Of a stretch of DNA of 53,622 bases, positions 1 through 8,052 are shown piece after piece. This DNA comes from Candidatus Mailhella merdavium. Its GTDB lineage: Bacteria; Desulfobacterota; Desulfovibrionia; Desulfovibrionales; Desulfovibrionaceae. Under the pieces are notes generated by a model. That model did not search any database. It had not been told where the DNA came from and saw only the letters and a program-made list of their open reading frames with translations. The translations under genes and the position numbers were made by a program. How positions within the stretch are numbered: position 1 is the first letter of the stretch; every line of letters starts with the position of its first letter. The DNA lies in the NCBI GenBank assembly GCA_019119045.1, contig DWXS01000063.1, positions 1 through 53,622 on the forward strand, read 5' to 3'.

Positions 1-258
1 GTTGGGGAATGTTTTCTTTAGTTAAGCGAAGTTGTACGTCTGGTGTCAGAGTCAGGAGATGGACGGAACATGATTGAGGTATATTTCAGTCCATGTTCTT
101 TGGGACGGAGAAAAGCCGTTTTCTGTATGTAGACCTTGACCGGAGCGAAACGGGAGAGAAATTTCAAGTATGGTCAGGATGCAGGCCGGTATGGGGATGG
201 AGGTAATAAAGGCAAATGCCGTTTGCGGGGATTCGCGAACAGTGTTTTATGAGGAGAT

Positions 259-337
259 GGAGCGAAGCGTCGCGGACTATGTTTGCGGTCAGCCTCACGA
301 GAGAGGGGGAAACGATGCTTCGCTTCTCGTGAGGCTG
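259..337. repeat. Two crossing inverted repeats downstream of selD
   Basis: The arm at 290-302 (CAGCCTCACGAGA) is the exact reverse complement of 325-337. The arm at 259-272 pairs with 313-326 over 14 positions, two of them G-U wobbles if the plus strand is transcribed. The two pairings cross and share two bases, so they are alternatives or would make a pseudoknot-like fold. No U-tract follows on either strand, so this is not a classical terminator, although it starts only about 20 bases past the selD stop. The rest of positions 1-357 holds no convincing gene; a short inverted repeat (GAACATG/CATGTTC, near 77-105) is also present. Confidence 0.6.
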
Positions 338-357
338 TTGATTCGTCCTCGTTAATC

Positions 358-1428
358 CTATCGTATTTCCAGAACAATTCCGTCCAGACGTTCCGGGAGA
401 ACTTCTCCGACAAGCCAGGCCTGTTCCTGCTCTTCCTTCAGCAGGGCAAGAGCGAGATCGAGTTTTTCTTCCGGTACGGCGAGGAGCAGGCCGCCGGAGG
501 TTTGGGCGTCGAATATGACGGAACGCAACAGCTCCGGTACGGAATCGGCAATTTCGCTTCCGCAGGCACAGAAGCGTTTATTGGCAAGGCTCCCGCCGGG
601 AACAAGGCCGTCGCCGGCATAGTCCAGCACTCTGTTCATAAGAGGAATGCGTTCTGCCTCGAGACGGACAGTCATACAGGAGGCGCGTGCCATTTCCATG
701 GCGTGACCGCCAAGACCAAAGCCTGTGATATCTGTGGCCGCCTGAAGTTCCAGCTCCCGAATGACCCGGCCGCCACCTTTATTCAGCCGGGTGGCCCAGG
801 CGCAGAATTCCTTTTCAGCCTCTTCCCAGCCGTCCCATTCCGCCTTGACGACTGTGGAAAGAATGCCTGTGCCGAGCGGCTTGGTGAGGATCAGTCGGTC
901 ACCGGGGCACAGACCTCGGTTTGCGGCAATATGATGCGGATCAATGATTCCGGAGACGGAAAGACCGTATTTGGGTTCCGGATCTTCAACAGTATGACCG
1001 CCGGCCAGAACTGCTCCGGCTTCATGCACCTTGTCGGCCCCACCCCGTAAGATTTCAGCCAGAACGTCAAGAGTCAGACCTTCCGCTTCAGCCTTTGCGC
1101 CTGTCGGAAAAAAGGCGATATTCATGGCGCACCATGGTTCGCCTCCCATGGCATAAACATCGGAAAGCGCATTTGCCGCGGCAATTTGCCCGAACGTATA
1201 GGGATCATTGCCGATGGGGGAGAGAATATCCACCGTCTGAACCAGGGCTTTGGATGCGGGCATGCGCACAACCGCAGCATCTTCGTTGCCTTCCGTGCCG
1301 CAGAGAAGACGCCCTTCCGGATCTTCAGAAGGAGGCAGATTTTTCAGAACACGCTCCAGAAACTCCGGAGCAAGTTTCGCCCCTCAGCCGGCGGCCCTGG
1401 CTTTGGACATCAGTGCCAACGTGGACAT
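358..1428 (-). CDS. selD: Selenide, water dikinase (selenophosphate synthase), selenocysteine-containing
   Basis: SelD makes selenophosphate from selenide and ATP, the selenium donor for selenocysteine. An ordinary ORF call starts at the GTG at 1269 and lacks the N-terminus. Reading upstream in frame gives a normal SelD N-terminus interrupted only by a TGA at 1384-1386. Translating TGA as Sec gives GUGAKLAPEFLERVL, matching the conserved catalytic Gly-rich Cys/Sec segment followed by the essential Lys (residue 18; Sec is residue 15). The ATG at 1428 has AGGAGG seven bases upstream; total length is about 356 residues, the usual size. Downstream are the conserved DILSPIGNDPYTFGQIAA and NALSDVYAMGG segments. 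It is divergent from dnaB. Sec in SelD is known for the family; the start and recoding here are read directly from the sequence. Confidence 0.93.
1359..1378 (-). promoter_or_regulatory. Candidate bacterial SECIS hairpin in selD
   Basis: On the coding strand a perfect 6-bp stem (GAAACT/AGTTTC) with an 8-base loop (TGCTCCGG) begins five bases after the in-frame TGA. Bacterial SECIS elements are stem-loops just 3' of the UGA that are bound by SelB. Location and size fit. The apical loop was not compared with a covariance model. Confidence 0.6.
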
Positions 1429-1684
1429 GGCGATACCTCCTGCCTTTTTCAGCCGATAATTGCCCTGAAATCTGAATCAGGACACTGTTGCTCGCCTGCT
1501 TTTTCGGGCTGCGGCATGAAGTAAGGGCGCGCAGGGGAGAAAGTGCGAAGCCATCCGAGCATGCCAGAGAGAGGGGAAAAGGTCGAGAGAAAATGCGGGG
1601 GCAAAGTCGTCGGGCAGCGATACGGAGCGGTTTGTCTTTTCCCCGGCGAATGTGTAGGTTGAAGCCGTGATCATGGAGGATGAC

Positions 1685-3139
1685 ATGCGTAAAGGAGAAG
1701 ATACACCCCACACAGCGGCCAGAACCGGCAGTCAGAACCGGACGGGGCAGGGCGCAAACGCAGATGCGGCTGATCGTGCCCGTGAAGATTTGCTTCGGCG
1801 TGTTCCGCCCCACAGTGTCGAGGCTGAACAGGCGGTACTCAGCGGAGTGTTTCTGCGCGCGGATCTGCTGCATGAAATCGTCGATCAGGTATCGGAGTCG
1901 GATTTCTATCTGCCTGCACATCGCATCATTTTTTCAGCCTTCAAGGCTCTGTATGCCAAGGGCGTTTCCGTAGATCAGGTGACGGTTTTCGACTGGTTGC
2001 GGGATCACGATCAGCTTGAGAGCGTCGGGGGGGCGGTGTACCTCGCCGAGCTTTCGCGTGCCGTGGTCAGCGGCGCAAATGCCACGCACTGGGCCAGAAT
2101 CGTGCGTGATAAGGCCATGCAGCGCGCGCTTATCGACGCCTCGGCTGAAATCATCGGCAACTGTTATGATGCGACAAAGGATGTCTCTCTGCTGCTGGAC
2201 GAATCGGAGAAGGCTATTTTTTCCATTTCCGAACGGGCGAACAGCAAGACATTTTCCAGCAGTGAGGAGCTTGTTCAGTCCGTATTTGAAAATCTGACGG
2301 CCCGTTACAACAACAAGGGATTGTCCACAGGGATTACCACCGGATATTATCAACTGGATAAAATTACTGCCGGAGGATTCCAGCCTTCGGACCTGATTAT
2401 TCTTGCCGCCCGTCCTTCAATGGGGAAGACGGCTTTCGCGCTGAATCTTGCCATGCGCGCCGCCATGCAGGGCGGTGCGACGGTCGCCATATTTTCACTG
2501 GAAATGAGCAAGGAATCGCTCATGGATCGTATGCTCTGCGCCTGGGGCAGAGTGGATATGGGGCGAGTCCGCCGGGCCGAGTTCCTGGACGACAGCGACT
2601 GGAAAAAACTGGCCGACGCGGCGGATGATCTCAGTCGGGCGAAGATTTTCATTGACGACACGGCCGCGCTCACACCGCTTGCGCTGCGCGCCCGATGCCG
2701 CCGCCTCAAGGCTGAACATGGTCTGGATATGGTTGTGGTGGACTATCTTCAGCTCATGCACTCTTCACGGAACGAATCCCGTGAATTGGAAATTTCCGAT
2801 ATCTCCCGCAATCTCAAGGCATTGGCCAAGGAACTGAAGATTCCCGTCATTGCGCTTTCGCAGCTCAACCGCAAGGTTGAGGAGCGTACGGACAAACGTC
2901 CGGTTCTGTCCGATTTGCGCGAATCCGGAGCCATAGAACAGGATGCGGACCTTATCATGTTCATCCATCGTGAGGATCAATACAACAAGAAGGGAGACAA
3001 GCCCAAGACCGGAATTGCGGAAATCATTCTGGGTAAACATCGAAACGGCCCCACGGGAACGGTGGAGCTTGCCTATCGATCCCAGTACACCGCTTTTGAC
3101 GATCTTGAAGCGTCCTATACTCCTCCGTCGGAAGGATAA
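1685..3139 (+). CDS. dnaB: Replicative DNA helicase DnaB
   Basis: Hexameric helicase that unwinds DNA at the replication fork. About 484 residues. The N-terminal DnaB domain begins near residue 36 (RVPPHSVEAEQAVLSGVFL). The RecA-like ATPase core carries Walker A ARPSMGKT near residue 243 and a Walker B-type segment VVVDYLQLM near 349, followed by the SQLNRKVEERTDKRP and DLRESGAIEQDADLIMFIHR segments typical of the family. There is no intein. The ATG at 1685 is chosen because GGAGG lies five bases upstream; an in-frame GTG at 1667 would add six residues. It precedes nifU by about 200 bases. The first 35 residues are a poorly conserved polar tail. Confidence 0.95.
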   Translation: MRKGEDTPHTAARTGSQNRTGQGANADAADRAREDLLRRVPPHSVEAEQAVLSGVFLRADLLHEIVDQVSESDFYLPAHRIIFSAFKALYAKGVSVDQVTVFDWLRDHDQLESVGGAVYLAELSRAVVSGANATHWARIVRDKAMQRALIDASAEIIGNCYDATKDVSLLLDESEKAIFSISERANSKTFSSSEELVQSVFENLTARYNNKGLSTGITTGYYQLDKITAGGFQPSDLIILAARPSMGKTAFALNLAMRAAMQGGATVAIFSLEMSKESLMDRMLCAWGRVDMGRVRRAEFLDDSDWKKLADAADDLSRAKIFIDDTAALTPLALRARCRRLKAEHGLDMVVVDYLQLMHSSRNESRELEISDISRNLKALAKELKIPVIALSQLNRKVEERTDKRPVLSDLRESGAIEQDADLIMFIHREDQYNKKGDKPKTGIAEIILGKHRNGPTGTVELAYRSQYTAFDDLEASYTPPSEG

Positions 3140-3345
3140 GGTTCGGGAGAGAAGGGCCTTTCTCTGGACAACGGACGGGAAGTGATTACTGTGTTTGACG
3201 ACGTATCGGCCTTTGCCTGAAGTTGTGAGGCCGCGCTGTGTCCGACCTGTACGGACGGACGTCGGCAGGACGGTTTGCCGCACGCCGTAGAGTTTTCTGC
3301 GGTACGCGGGGCCGGATTCGCTTTTATCTGAGGGAGACACAAAAT

Positions 3346-4185
3346 ATGTGGGACTATACCGACAAAGTTCAGGAACACTTCCTGCACCCGCGCAATGTGG
3401 GTGAACTTCCCGGCGCCAACGCCATCGGCGAAGTGGGCAGTCTTGCCTGCGGCGATGCTCTCAAGCTCTTTCTGAAAATAAATCCTGAAGGCATCATTGA
3501 AGATGCTTCCTTCCAGACCTTCGGTTGTGCCAGCGCCATTGCATCCAGTTCGGCATTGACGGAACTCATCAAAGGAAAGAGTGTGGAAGAAGCTTCCAAA
3601 ATCACGAACAAGGACATCGCAGCTTATCTCGGCGGTCTGCCGAAGGAAAAAATGCATTGTTCCGTGATGGGAGAAGAAGCTCTCGAGGCTGCCATTCGCA
3701 ACTGGAAAGGGCTTCCGCCCAAGGAGCAGGAGGAAGAAGGTCGGCTTGTCTGCAAATGCTTCGGCGTGACCGATACGCAGATTCGCAAGGCCATCCGGGA
3801 AAACGGTCTGACCACGGTGGAAGAGGTGACCAATTTCACCAAGGCAGGAGGAGCCTGCGGCGACTGCCGGGAGCAGATTCAGGATATTCTGGATGAAGAG
3901 CGTGGTACAGCAAAGAGTCTGACGGAAATTAAACCGGTGGCTCGTCCCATGAGTAATATTCAGCGCATGCAGAAGGTTATGCGTGTTATTGATGAAGATA
4001 TCCGCCCCCGTCTTGCCCAGGACGGCGGGGATATCGAACTGGTGGACATGGAGGGAACCAAAGTCGTTGTCGCCATGCGCGGGGCCTGTTCCAGTTGTCG
4101 GGCCAGTCAGCTGACCATCAAGGATCTGGTGGAAAAAACATTGCGTGAACAGGTGGATTCGTCCATCACCGTGGTGGAGGCGTAA
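3346..4185 (+). CDS. nifU: Iron-sulfur cluster assembly scaffold NifU, three-domain type
   Basis: Scaffold for Fe-S cluster assembly, working with the cysteine desulfurase encoded next to it. About 279 residues in three parts. The IscU-like N-terminal domain has its three cysteines (LACGDALK, FGCASAIASSSA, MHCSVMGEE). The central [2Fe-2S] BFD-like domain has CKCFGVTD and GGACGDC. The C-terminal NifU domain has the GACSSC pair. The ATG at 3346 has AGGGAG upstream; longer in-frame starts would add non-conserved sequence. Two bases separate it from nifS. No nitrogenase genes are visible here, so a general Fe-S assembly role is the likelier reading (inference). Confidence 0.95.
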   Translation: MWDYTDKVQEHFLHPRNVGELPGANAIGEVGSLACGDALKLFLKINPEGIIEDASFQTFGCASAIASSSALTELIKGKSVEEASKITNKDIAAYLGGLPKEKMHCSVMGEEALEAAIRNWKGLPPKEQEEEGRLVCKCFGVTDTQIRKAIRENGLTTVEEVTNFTKAGGACGDCREQIQDILDEERGTAKSLTEIKPVARPMSNIQRMQKVMRVIDEDIRPRLAQDGGDIELVDMEGTKVVVAMRGACSSCRASQLTIKDLVEKTLREQVDSSITVVEA

Positions 4186-4187
4186 TC

Positions 4188-5369
4188 ATGGCTGAACTTG
4201 TACATGGCGATTCCGTCATTTATCTGGACAATAATGCCACAACCAGAGTTGCTCCTGAAGTTGTGGATGTGATGCTTCCTCTCTTTTCCGATTTGTACGG
4301 CAATGCGTCCAGCATGCACACCTTCGGCGGTCAGATGATTCATCTGGTCAATGATGCCAGAGCCAGTGTCGCCCGTCTTCTCGGGGCGCAGCCCGAGGAA
4401 ATAGTGTTCACCTCCTGCGGTACGGAAAGCGACAGCACCGCCATATTTTCAGCTGTGGAAACGCAGCCGGAAAAACGCCATTTCATTACCACGCGCGTGG
4501 AACATCCTGCGGTTATCGCGCTGGGCAATCTGCTGGAAAAACGCGGTTATGAGGTGACCTGGCTGGGGGTGGATTCAAAGGGAAGACTCAATCTCGACGA
4601 ACTGGCCCGCTCCATCCGCAAGGACACGGCGCTGGTGTCCATCATGTATGCCAATAATGAAACGGGAACGGTTTTCCCCATCGACGATATTGCCCGCATA
4701 GTCAAGGAACGGGGCGCATTGCTGCATGTAGATGCCGTACAGGCTGTGGGTAAGGAACCTATCGATCTGTCGAAAACCCCTATTGATTTTCTGGCATTGT
4801 CCGGACATAAACTCCATGCCCCCAAAGGTATCGGCGTTCTTTATATCCGGAAGGGCACCCGTTTTCGTCCTTTCCTGCGCGGTGGACATCAGGAGCGCGG
4901 ACGTCGTGCCGGGACGGAAAATGTTCCGTATATCGTCGGCCTCGGCAAGGCCTGCGAACTTGCCGGATCGGCCATGGCTCAGGAACGGACACAGGTTGCC
5001 GCTCTGCGCGATAAGCTGGAAAAGGGACTGCTTGCCCAAATTTCGAACGCTATTGTCAACGGTGATGTGGAACACAGGCTGCCCAATACGTCCAGCATTG
5101 CCTTTGAATCCGTGGAAGGTGAGGCCATACTGCTCATGCTGAACGAATTCGGCATCTGTGCCAGCTCCGGTTCTGCCTGTACGTCCGGCAGTCTCGAACC
5201 GTCGCATGTGCTGCGTGCCATGGGGGTACCGTTTACCTATGCGCACGGCTCCATACGTTTCAGTCTGTCCCGTTATACGACGGAAGCGGAAATAGATAAG
5301 GTTCTGGAAGTCATGCCCGGAGTCATCAAGACGCTGCGTGAGATTTCTCCGTTTACGCGGCGAGGTTAG
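4188..5369 (+). CDS. nifS: Cysteine desulfurase NifS
   Basis: PLP enzyme that removes sulfur from cysteine for Fe-S cluster building. It is 393 residues, family length. The N-terminal IYLDNNATTRVAPEV segment, the PLP-binding lysine in SGHKLHAPKGIG (near residue 205) and the sulfur-accepting cysteine in SSGSACTSGS (near residue 327) are all present. It starts with ATG behind GGAGG and follows the nifU stop closely, so the two form one unit. A strong terminator follows at 5394-5430. Confidence 0.96.
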   Translation: MAELVHGDSVIYLDNNATTRVAPEVVDVMLPLFSDLYGNASSMHTFGGQMIHLVNDARASVARLLGAQPEEIVFTSCGTESDSTAIFSAVETQPEKRHFITTRVEHPAVIALGNLLEKRGYEVTWLGVDSKGRLNLDELARSIRKDTALVSIMYANNETGTVFPIDDIARIVKERGALLHVDAVQAVGKEPIDLSKTPIDFLALSGHKLHAPKGIGVLYIRKGTRFRPFLRGGHQERGRRAGTENVPYIVGLGKACELAGSAMAQERTQVAALRDKLEKGLLAQISNAIVNGDVEHRLPNTSSIAFESVEGEAILLMLNEFGICASSGSACTSGSLEPSHVLRAMGVPFTYAHGSIRFSLSRYTTEAEIDKVLEVMPGVIKTLREISPFTRRG

Positions 5370-5393
5370 ATAGTAATTCTTTTCAGAATGTTC

Positions 5394-5430
5394 AAAAAAG
5401 GAGCGGAAAACAGTTTTCCGCTCCTTTTTT
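5394..5430 (+). terminator. Rho-independent terminator after nifS
   Basis: A 17-base arm (AAAAAAGGAGCGGAAAA, 5394-5410) is followed by a 3-base loop and its exact complement ending in a T-run. The A-tract and T-tract on opposite sides would let it work in both directions. Confidence 0.92.
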
Positions 5431-6040
5431 GTTATTAATTGAAAATTCATTCAGGTACGAATTTCGGGAAAGATTTATGCTTCAGTCGCTAAATTTTTTT
5501 CTGACTGCGGTAAACAGTATATATTATCATATGTTGCAGGAATGTTTTAGTTAATATGGAATTGAGGGAAACAGAAATTGAAATAAATAATTAATTAAAA
5601 TATCTTTACCACTATGTAATAACTATATTTGATAGTTGTTATATTTATCCGTAGTGACGACATAAGATATCTTAGTGTATGATAAAATATTGTTAATTTT
5701 ATCCAAAAAGGCAAGGCAATCTGATACATACGGCGGCAAGAAATAAAGATGTATTTTTATACTTTTCCATACCGGCAATTCAGCGTAAGAACGGTATTTT
5801 TTATAATATGCCGGAGCCTGTAAAGGCTTCAGCCGTAATTATGAATCTTTTTAGAATGTTTGTGCGGAGTGATGACAGGCTTGTTCGCCTCTCAAGAAAC
5901 TCAAGCAAGGCATTACTGTCGTACCCTTTGTCTGGCGACATTTTTTCGTGCAGCCCGTCGTTCGGATTTGTGCTTTTCGAAAAAGTTTGTCTGGCGGTTT
6001 TAGCCCTGAGATTTTAATGTGCGCATAGGTTTTTTATAGG
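5431..6040. other. AT-rich intergenic region without a clear gene
   Basis: About 600 bases, markedly AT-rich to about 5770, between nifS and the alcohol dehydrogenase. No ORF here looks like a protein; a 69-codon ORF at 5808-6017 has no recognisable motif or ribosome-binding site. A TATAAT at 5802-5807 has only a weak -35 (TTCAGC) 17 bases upstream. Because a plus-strand terminator with no plus-strand gene lies at 6219-6256, an unannotated plus-strand RNA starting in this stretch is possible. Confidence 0.4.
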
Positions 6041-6093
6041 ACAAAAAAATAAAAGAGTCGAGCAGATGCTTAAAACATCTGTTCGACTCTTTT
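6041..6093 (-). terminator. Terminator beyond the alcohol dehydrogenase
   Basis: An 18-bp stem (6051-6068 with 6076-6093; a single non-complementary position that is G-T) and a 7-base loop. On the minus strand it is followed by CTTTTATTTTTTTG, a good U-tract. It lies about 170 bases past the alcohol dehydrogenase stop and is the likely transcript end. Confidence 0.85.
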
Positions 6094-6218
6094 GTTGAAA
6101 GGGACGGAATCGAGGAACATTCCGGATAGAGCAGACCCGGAATTGAGGCCCGCGGGAAGGGGTATAGGAGGATTCCCACGGACGAAAGCGGAAACCGTAC
6201 AATCCCGTCGTATGCATG

Positions 6219-6256
6219 GCAGCGGGAAAAGAGGAGGCTTTTCCCGCTGCTTTTTT
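6219..6256 (+). terminator. Plus-strand terminator with no obvious upstream gene
   Basis: A perfect 13-bp stem (GCAGCGGGAAAAG, 6219-6231, with 6238-6250), a 6-base loop and six T residues on the plus strand. It sits nine bases from the minus-strand alcohol dehydrogenase stop, but the T-run faces the plus direction. It either blocks antisense reading into that gene or ends an unannotated RNA. Confidence 0.8.
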
Positions 6257-6264
6257 GGTGTCGA

Positions 6265-7455
6265 TTACATGGCAGCTTTGTAAATGGCCGCACAGGCTTC
6301 CGCAGTCATGGTGCGGGGGTTGGTGAGCGAGCAGGCGTCCTTCTGGGCGTTGGCGACCATGGTGGGGATATCCTGTTCGGAAACCTTCTTGCCGTACTTG
6401 GCGCCCATGGCAACCAGACCATCCGGAATGCCGACGTCCTTGGACAGGCGACGGATGGCGACAATGGCGCGTTCGGAAGCGTCGCTCAGGTTCAGGCCTG
6501 CGGTGTTTTCACCCAGCATACGGGCGATGCGGGAGAAGCGGCCGCGACGGGCAAGCAGGTTGTATTCGCTCACATAGGGAAGGAGAATGGCGTTGCATTC
6601 GCCGTGCGGCAGGTTGTAGAAGCCGCCGAGCTGGTGCGCCATGGCGTGTACATAACCGAGGCTGGCGTTGTTGAAGGCCATACCGGCCATATACTGAGCA
6701 TAGCACATGCCGATACGGGCATCCATATCCTGTCCGTTGGCTACGGCGCGGCGCAGGTACATATTAATGAGTTCCATGGCCTTTTCAGCGCAGGCATCGG
6801 TCATGGGCGTGGCTGCGGTGGAAACATAGGCTTCCACGGCGTGGGTCAGCGCGTCCATACCGGTGGCGGCCGTCAGTGAAGGAGGCATGCCGACCATGAG
6901 AAGCGGGTCGTCAATGGCCACGTTGGGGGTCACGCGCCAGTCGACAATGGCCATTTTCACATGGCGGGCTTCATCGGTGATGATGCAGAAACGGGTCATT
7001 TCCGACGCGGTACCGGCGGTGGTGTTCACAGCCACATAAGGCGGGAAACGCTTGCTTGATTTGTCGATGCCTTCGTAATCCTGAATCTTGCCGCCGTTGG
7101 TGATGAGCAGACCCACGCCTTTGCAGCAGTCGTGTGAGCTGCCGCCGCCGAGGGAGATCAGGCTGTCGCAATTCTTTTCCTTATAAACGGCGGTGGCTTC
7201 GTTGACGTTCTTGGTGGTGGGGTTCGGCACAGTACCGTCATAGACTTCATACTTCATGCCATGTTCATCAAGAATATCGGTGATTTGCTTGAGAATACCG
7301 GTCTTTACGATACCCTGGTCGGTTACGATAAGAGGCTTATGACCGCCGAGCTGTTCAAGACGATCCGGGATAGCCTGTGCTGCGTGCATGCCGACGAGAG
7401 TGGTACGGGGAATGAAAAAGGAAGAAATAAGGGAAAGATCCACTTCACGTTTCAT
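6265..7455 (-). CDS. Iron-containing alcohol dehydrogenase
   Basis: NAD(H)-linked type III alcohol dehydrogenase, cytoplasmic, 396 residues (usual 380-400). It has GGGSSHDCCKGVG (dinucleotide-binding region, near residue 98), NTTAGTASEMTRF (near 145) and the metal-binding segment HAVEAYVSTAATP through MAHQLGGFYNLPHGECNAILLP (near residues 200-285). Start ATG 7455 is preceded by AAGGAG. It has its own sigma54-type promoter and upstream repeats and lies downstream of an activator gene on the same strand. It could oxidise or reduce ethanol or another short alcohol/aldehyde pair; related enzymes in sulfonate-using relatives act on sulfoacetaldehyde, but no taurine genes are nearby. The substrate cannot be read from sequence. 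Confidence 0.93.
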   Translation of the reverse strand: MKREVDLSLISSFFIPRTTLVGMHAAQAIPDRLEQLGGHKPLIVTDQGIVKTGILKQITDILDEHGMKYEVYDGTVPNPTTKNVNEATAVYKEKNCDSLISLGGGSSHDCCKGVGLLITNGGKIQDYEGIDKSSKRFPPYVAVNTTAGTASEMTRFCIITDEARHVKMAIVDWRVTPNVAIDDPLLMVGMPPSLTAATGMDALTHAVEAYVSTAATPMTDACAEKAMELINMYLRRAVANGQDMDARIGMCYAQYMAGMAFNNASLGYVHAMAHQLGGFYNLPHGECNAILLPYVSEYNLLARRGRFSRIARMLGENTAGLNLSDASERAIVAIRRLSKDVGIPDGLVAMGAKYGKKVSEQDIPTMVANAQKDACSLTNPRTMTAEACAAIYKAAM

Positions 7456-7523
7456 ATCAGGACTCCTTGAGTCATGGAATTGTTATCGTCGCTGTGCGAC
7501 AGGCCGTTATGGTCATGCTTATT

Positions 7524-7539
7524 ACAAAGAGCGTGCCAA
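7524..7539 (-). promoter_or_regulatory. Sigma54 (-24/-12) promoter of the alcohol dehydrogenase
   Basis: On the minus strand the sequence TTGGCACGCTCTTTGTA matches the sigma54 consensus (TTGGCACG, four bases, TTGCA) at all but one key position (TTGT for TTGC). It sits about 70 bases upstream of the start codon, leaving a leader of roughly 55-60 bases. Confidence 0.85.
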
Positions 7540-7593
7540 ATATAAAAACTAATAAAATCAATATATTATATTGTGATATTAATAACGCGAACG

Positions 7594-7729
7594 TGTCATT
7601 TTGAACAGTTTTTCCTGAAACGAAAGGGTAGATAGTTCTAAGAGGTGAAAATGCTTGAGTAAATAGATATGTGTCAATTTGATCCATATTGATGAATGTC
7701 TGTCCCTACTTTCGGATCAAAATGACACA
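7594..7729. promoter_or_regulatory. Three operator-like repeats upstream of the sigma54 promoter
   Basis: Three related sites occur in AT-rich DNA: TGTCATTTTGAACA (7594-7607), TGTGTCAATTTGATCC (7670-7685) and its near-exact inverted copy GGATCAAAATGACACA (7714-7729). The last two agree at 15 of 16 positions. Distances of about 70-200 bases upstream of the -24/-12 element suit binding sites of a sigma54 activator. The adjacent activator (8053-9552) is the natural candidate (inference). Confidence 0.65.
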
Positions 7730-7739
7730 AAATAAATAG

Positions 7740-8052
7740 GGCGAAGCTTATCAACAAGCCTGATAATGCGTGTCTGGTTTCAGGGGAGAGGAGATTACGG
7801 CTGGTGAAGAAGTTGTATGGTCGAAATACCAGCTCAATAGGCTACCGGGGTTTGTGAATTGTGTTTGCGCGGTTTGCTGGGGAAAAGGGATGAAAACACG
7901 GCTCTCTCTGCTTCGTTTGTCGCACAGTCAAGAGAAGACGTGGTCGCTTAAGCAGCAGTATGTGCCGTAGTCCCGCCGTTCAGACGGGGATAGTCTTGCA
8001 GTATGGTGTGAGAGTGTGCGGCCTGGAATTTGTTTCGGGGGCGATCGAAGGT
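7740..8052. other. Intergenic, nothing recognised
   Basis: About 310 bases between the operator-like repeats and the activator stop codon. ORFs here lack ribosome-binding sites and motifs, and I see no clear terminator for the activator gene. Confidence 0.4.

Noticed and set aside
1325-1921. Long minus-strand ORF across the selD start and dnaB
   Set aside because: It is a shadow of dnaB and of the selD 5' end in other frames; its composition is not protein-like.
5808-6017. 69-codon plus-strand ORF in the AT-rich gap
   Set aside because: No ribosome-binding site, no motif and unremarkable composition; kept only as part of a possible non-coding RNA region.
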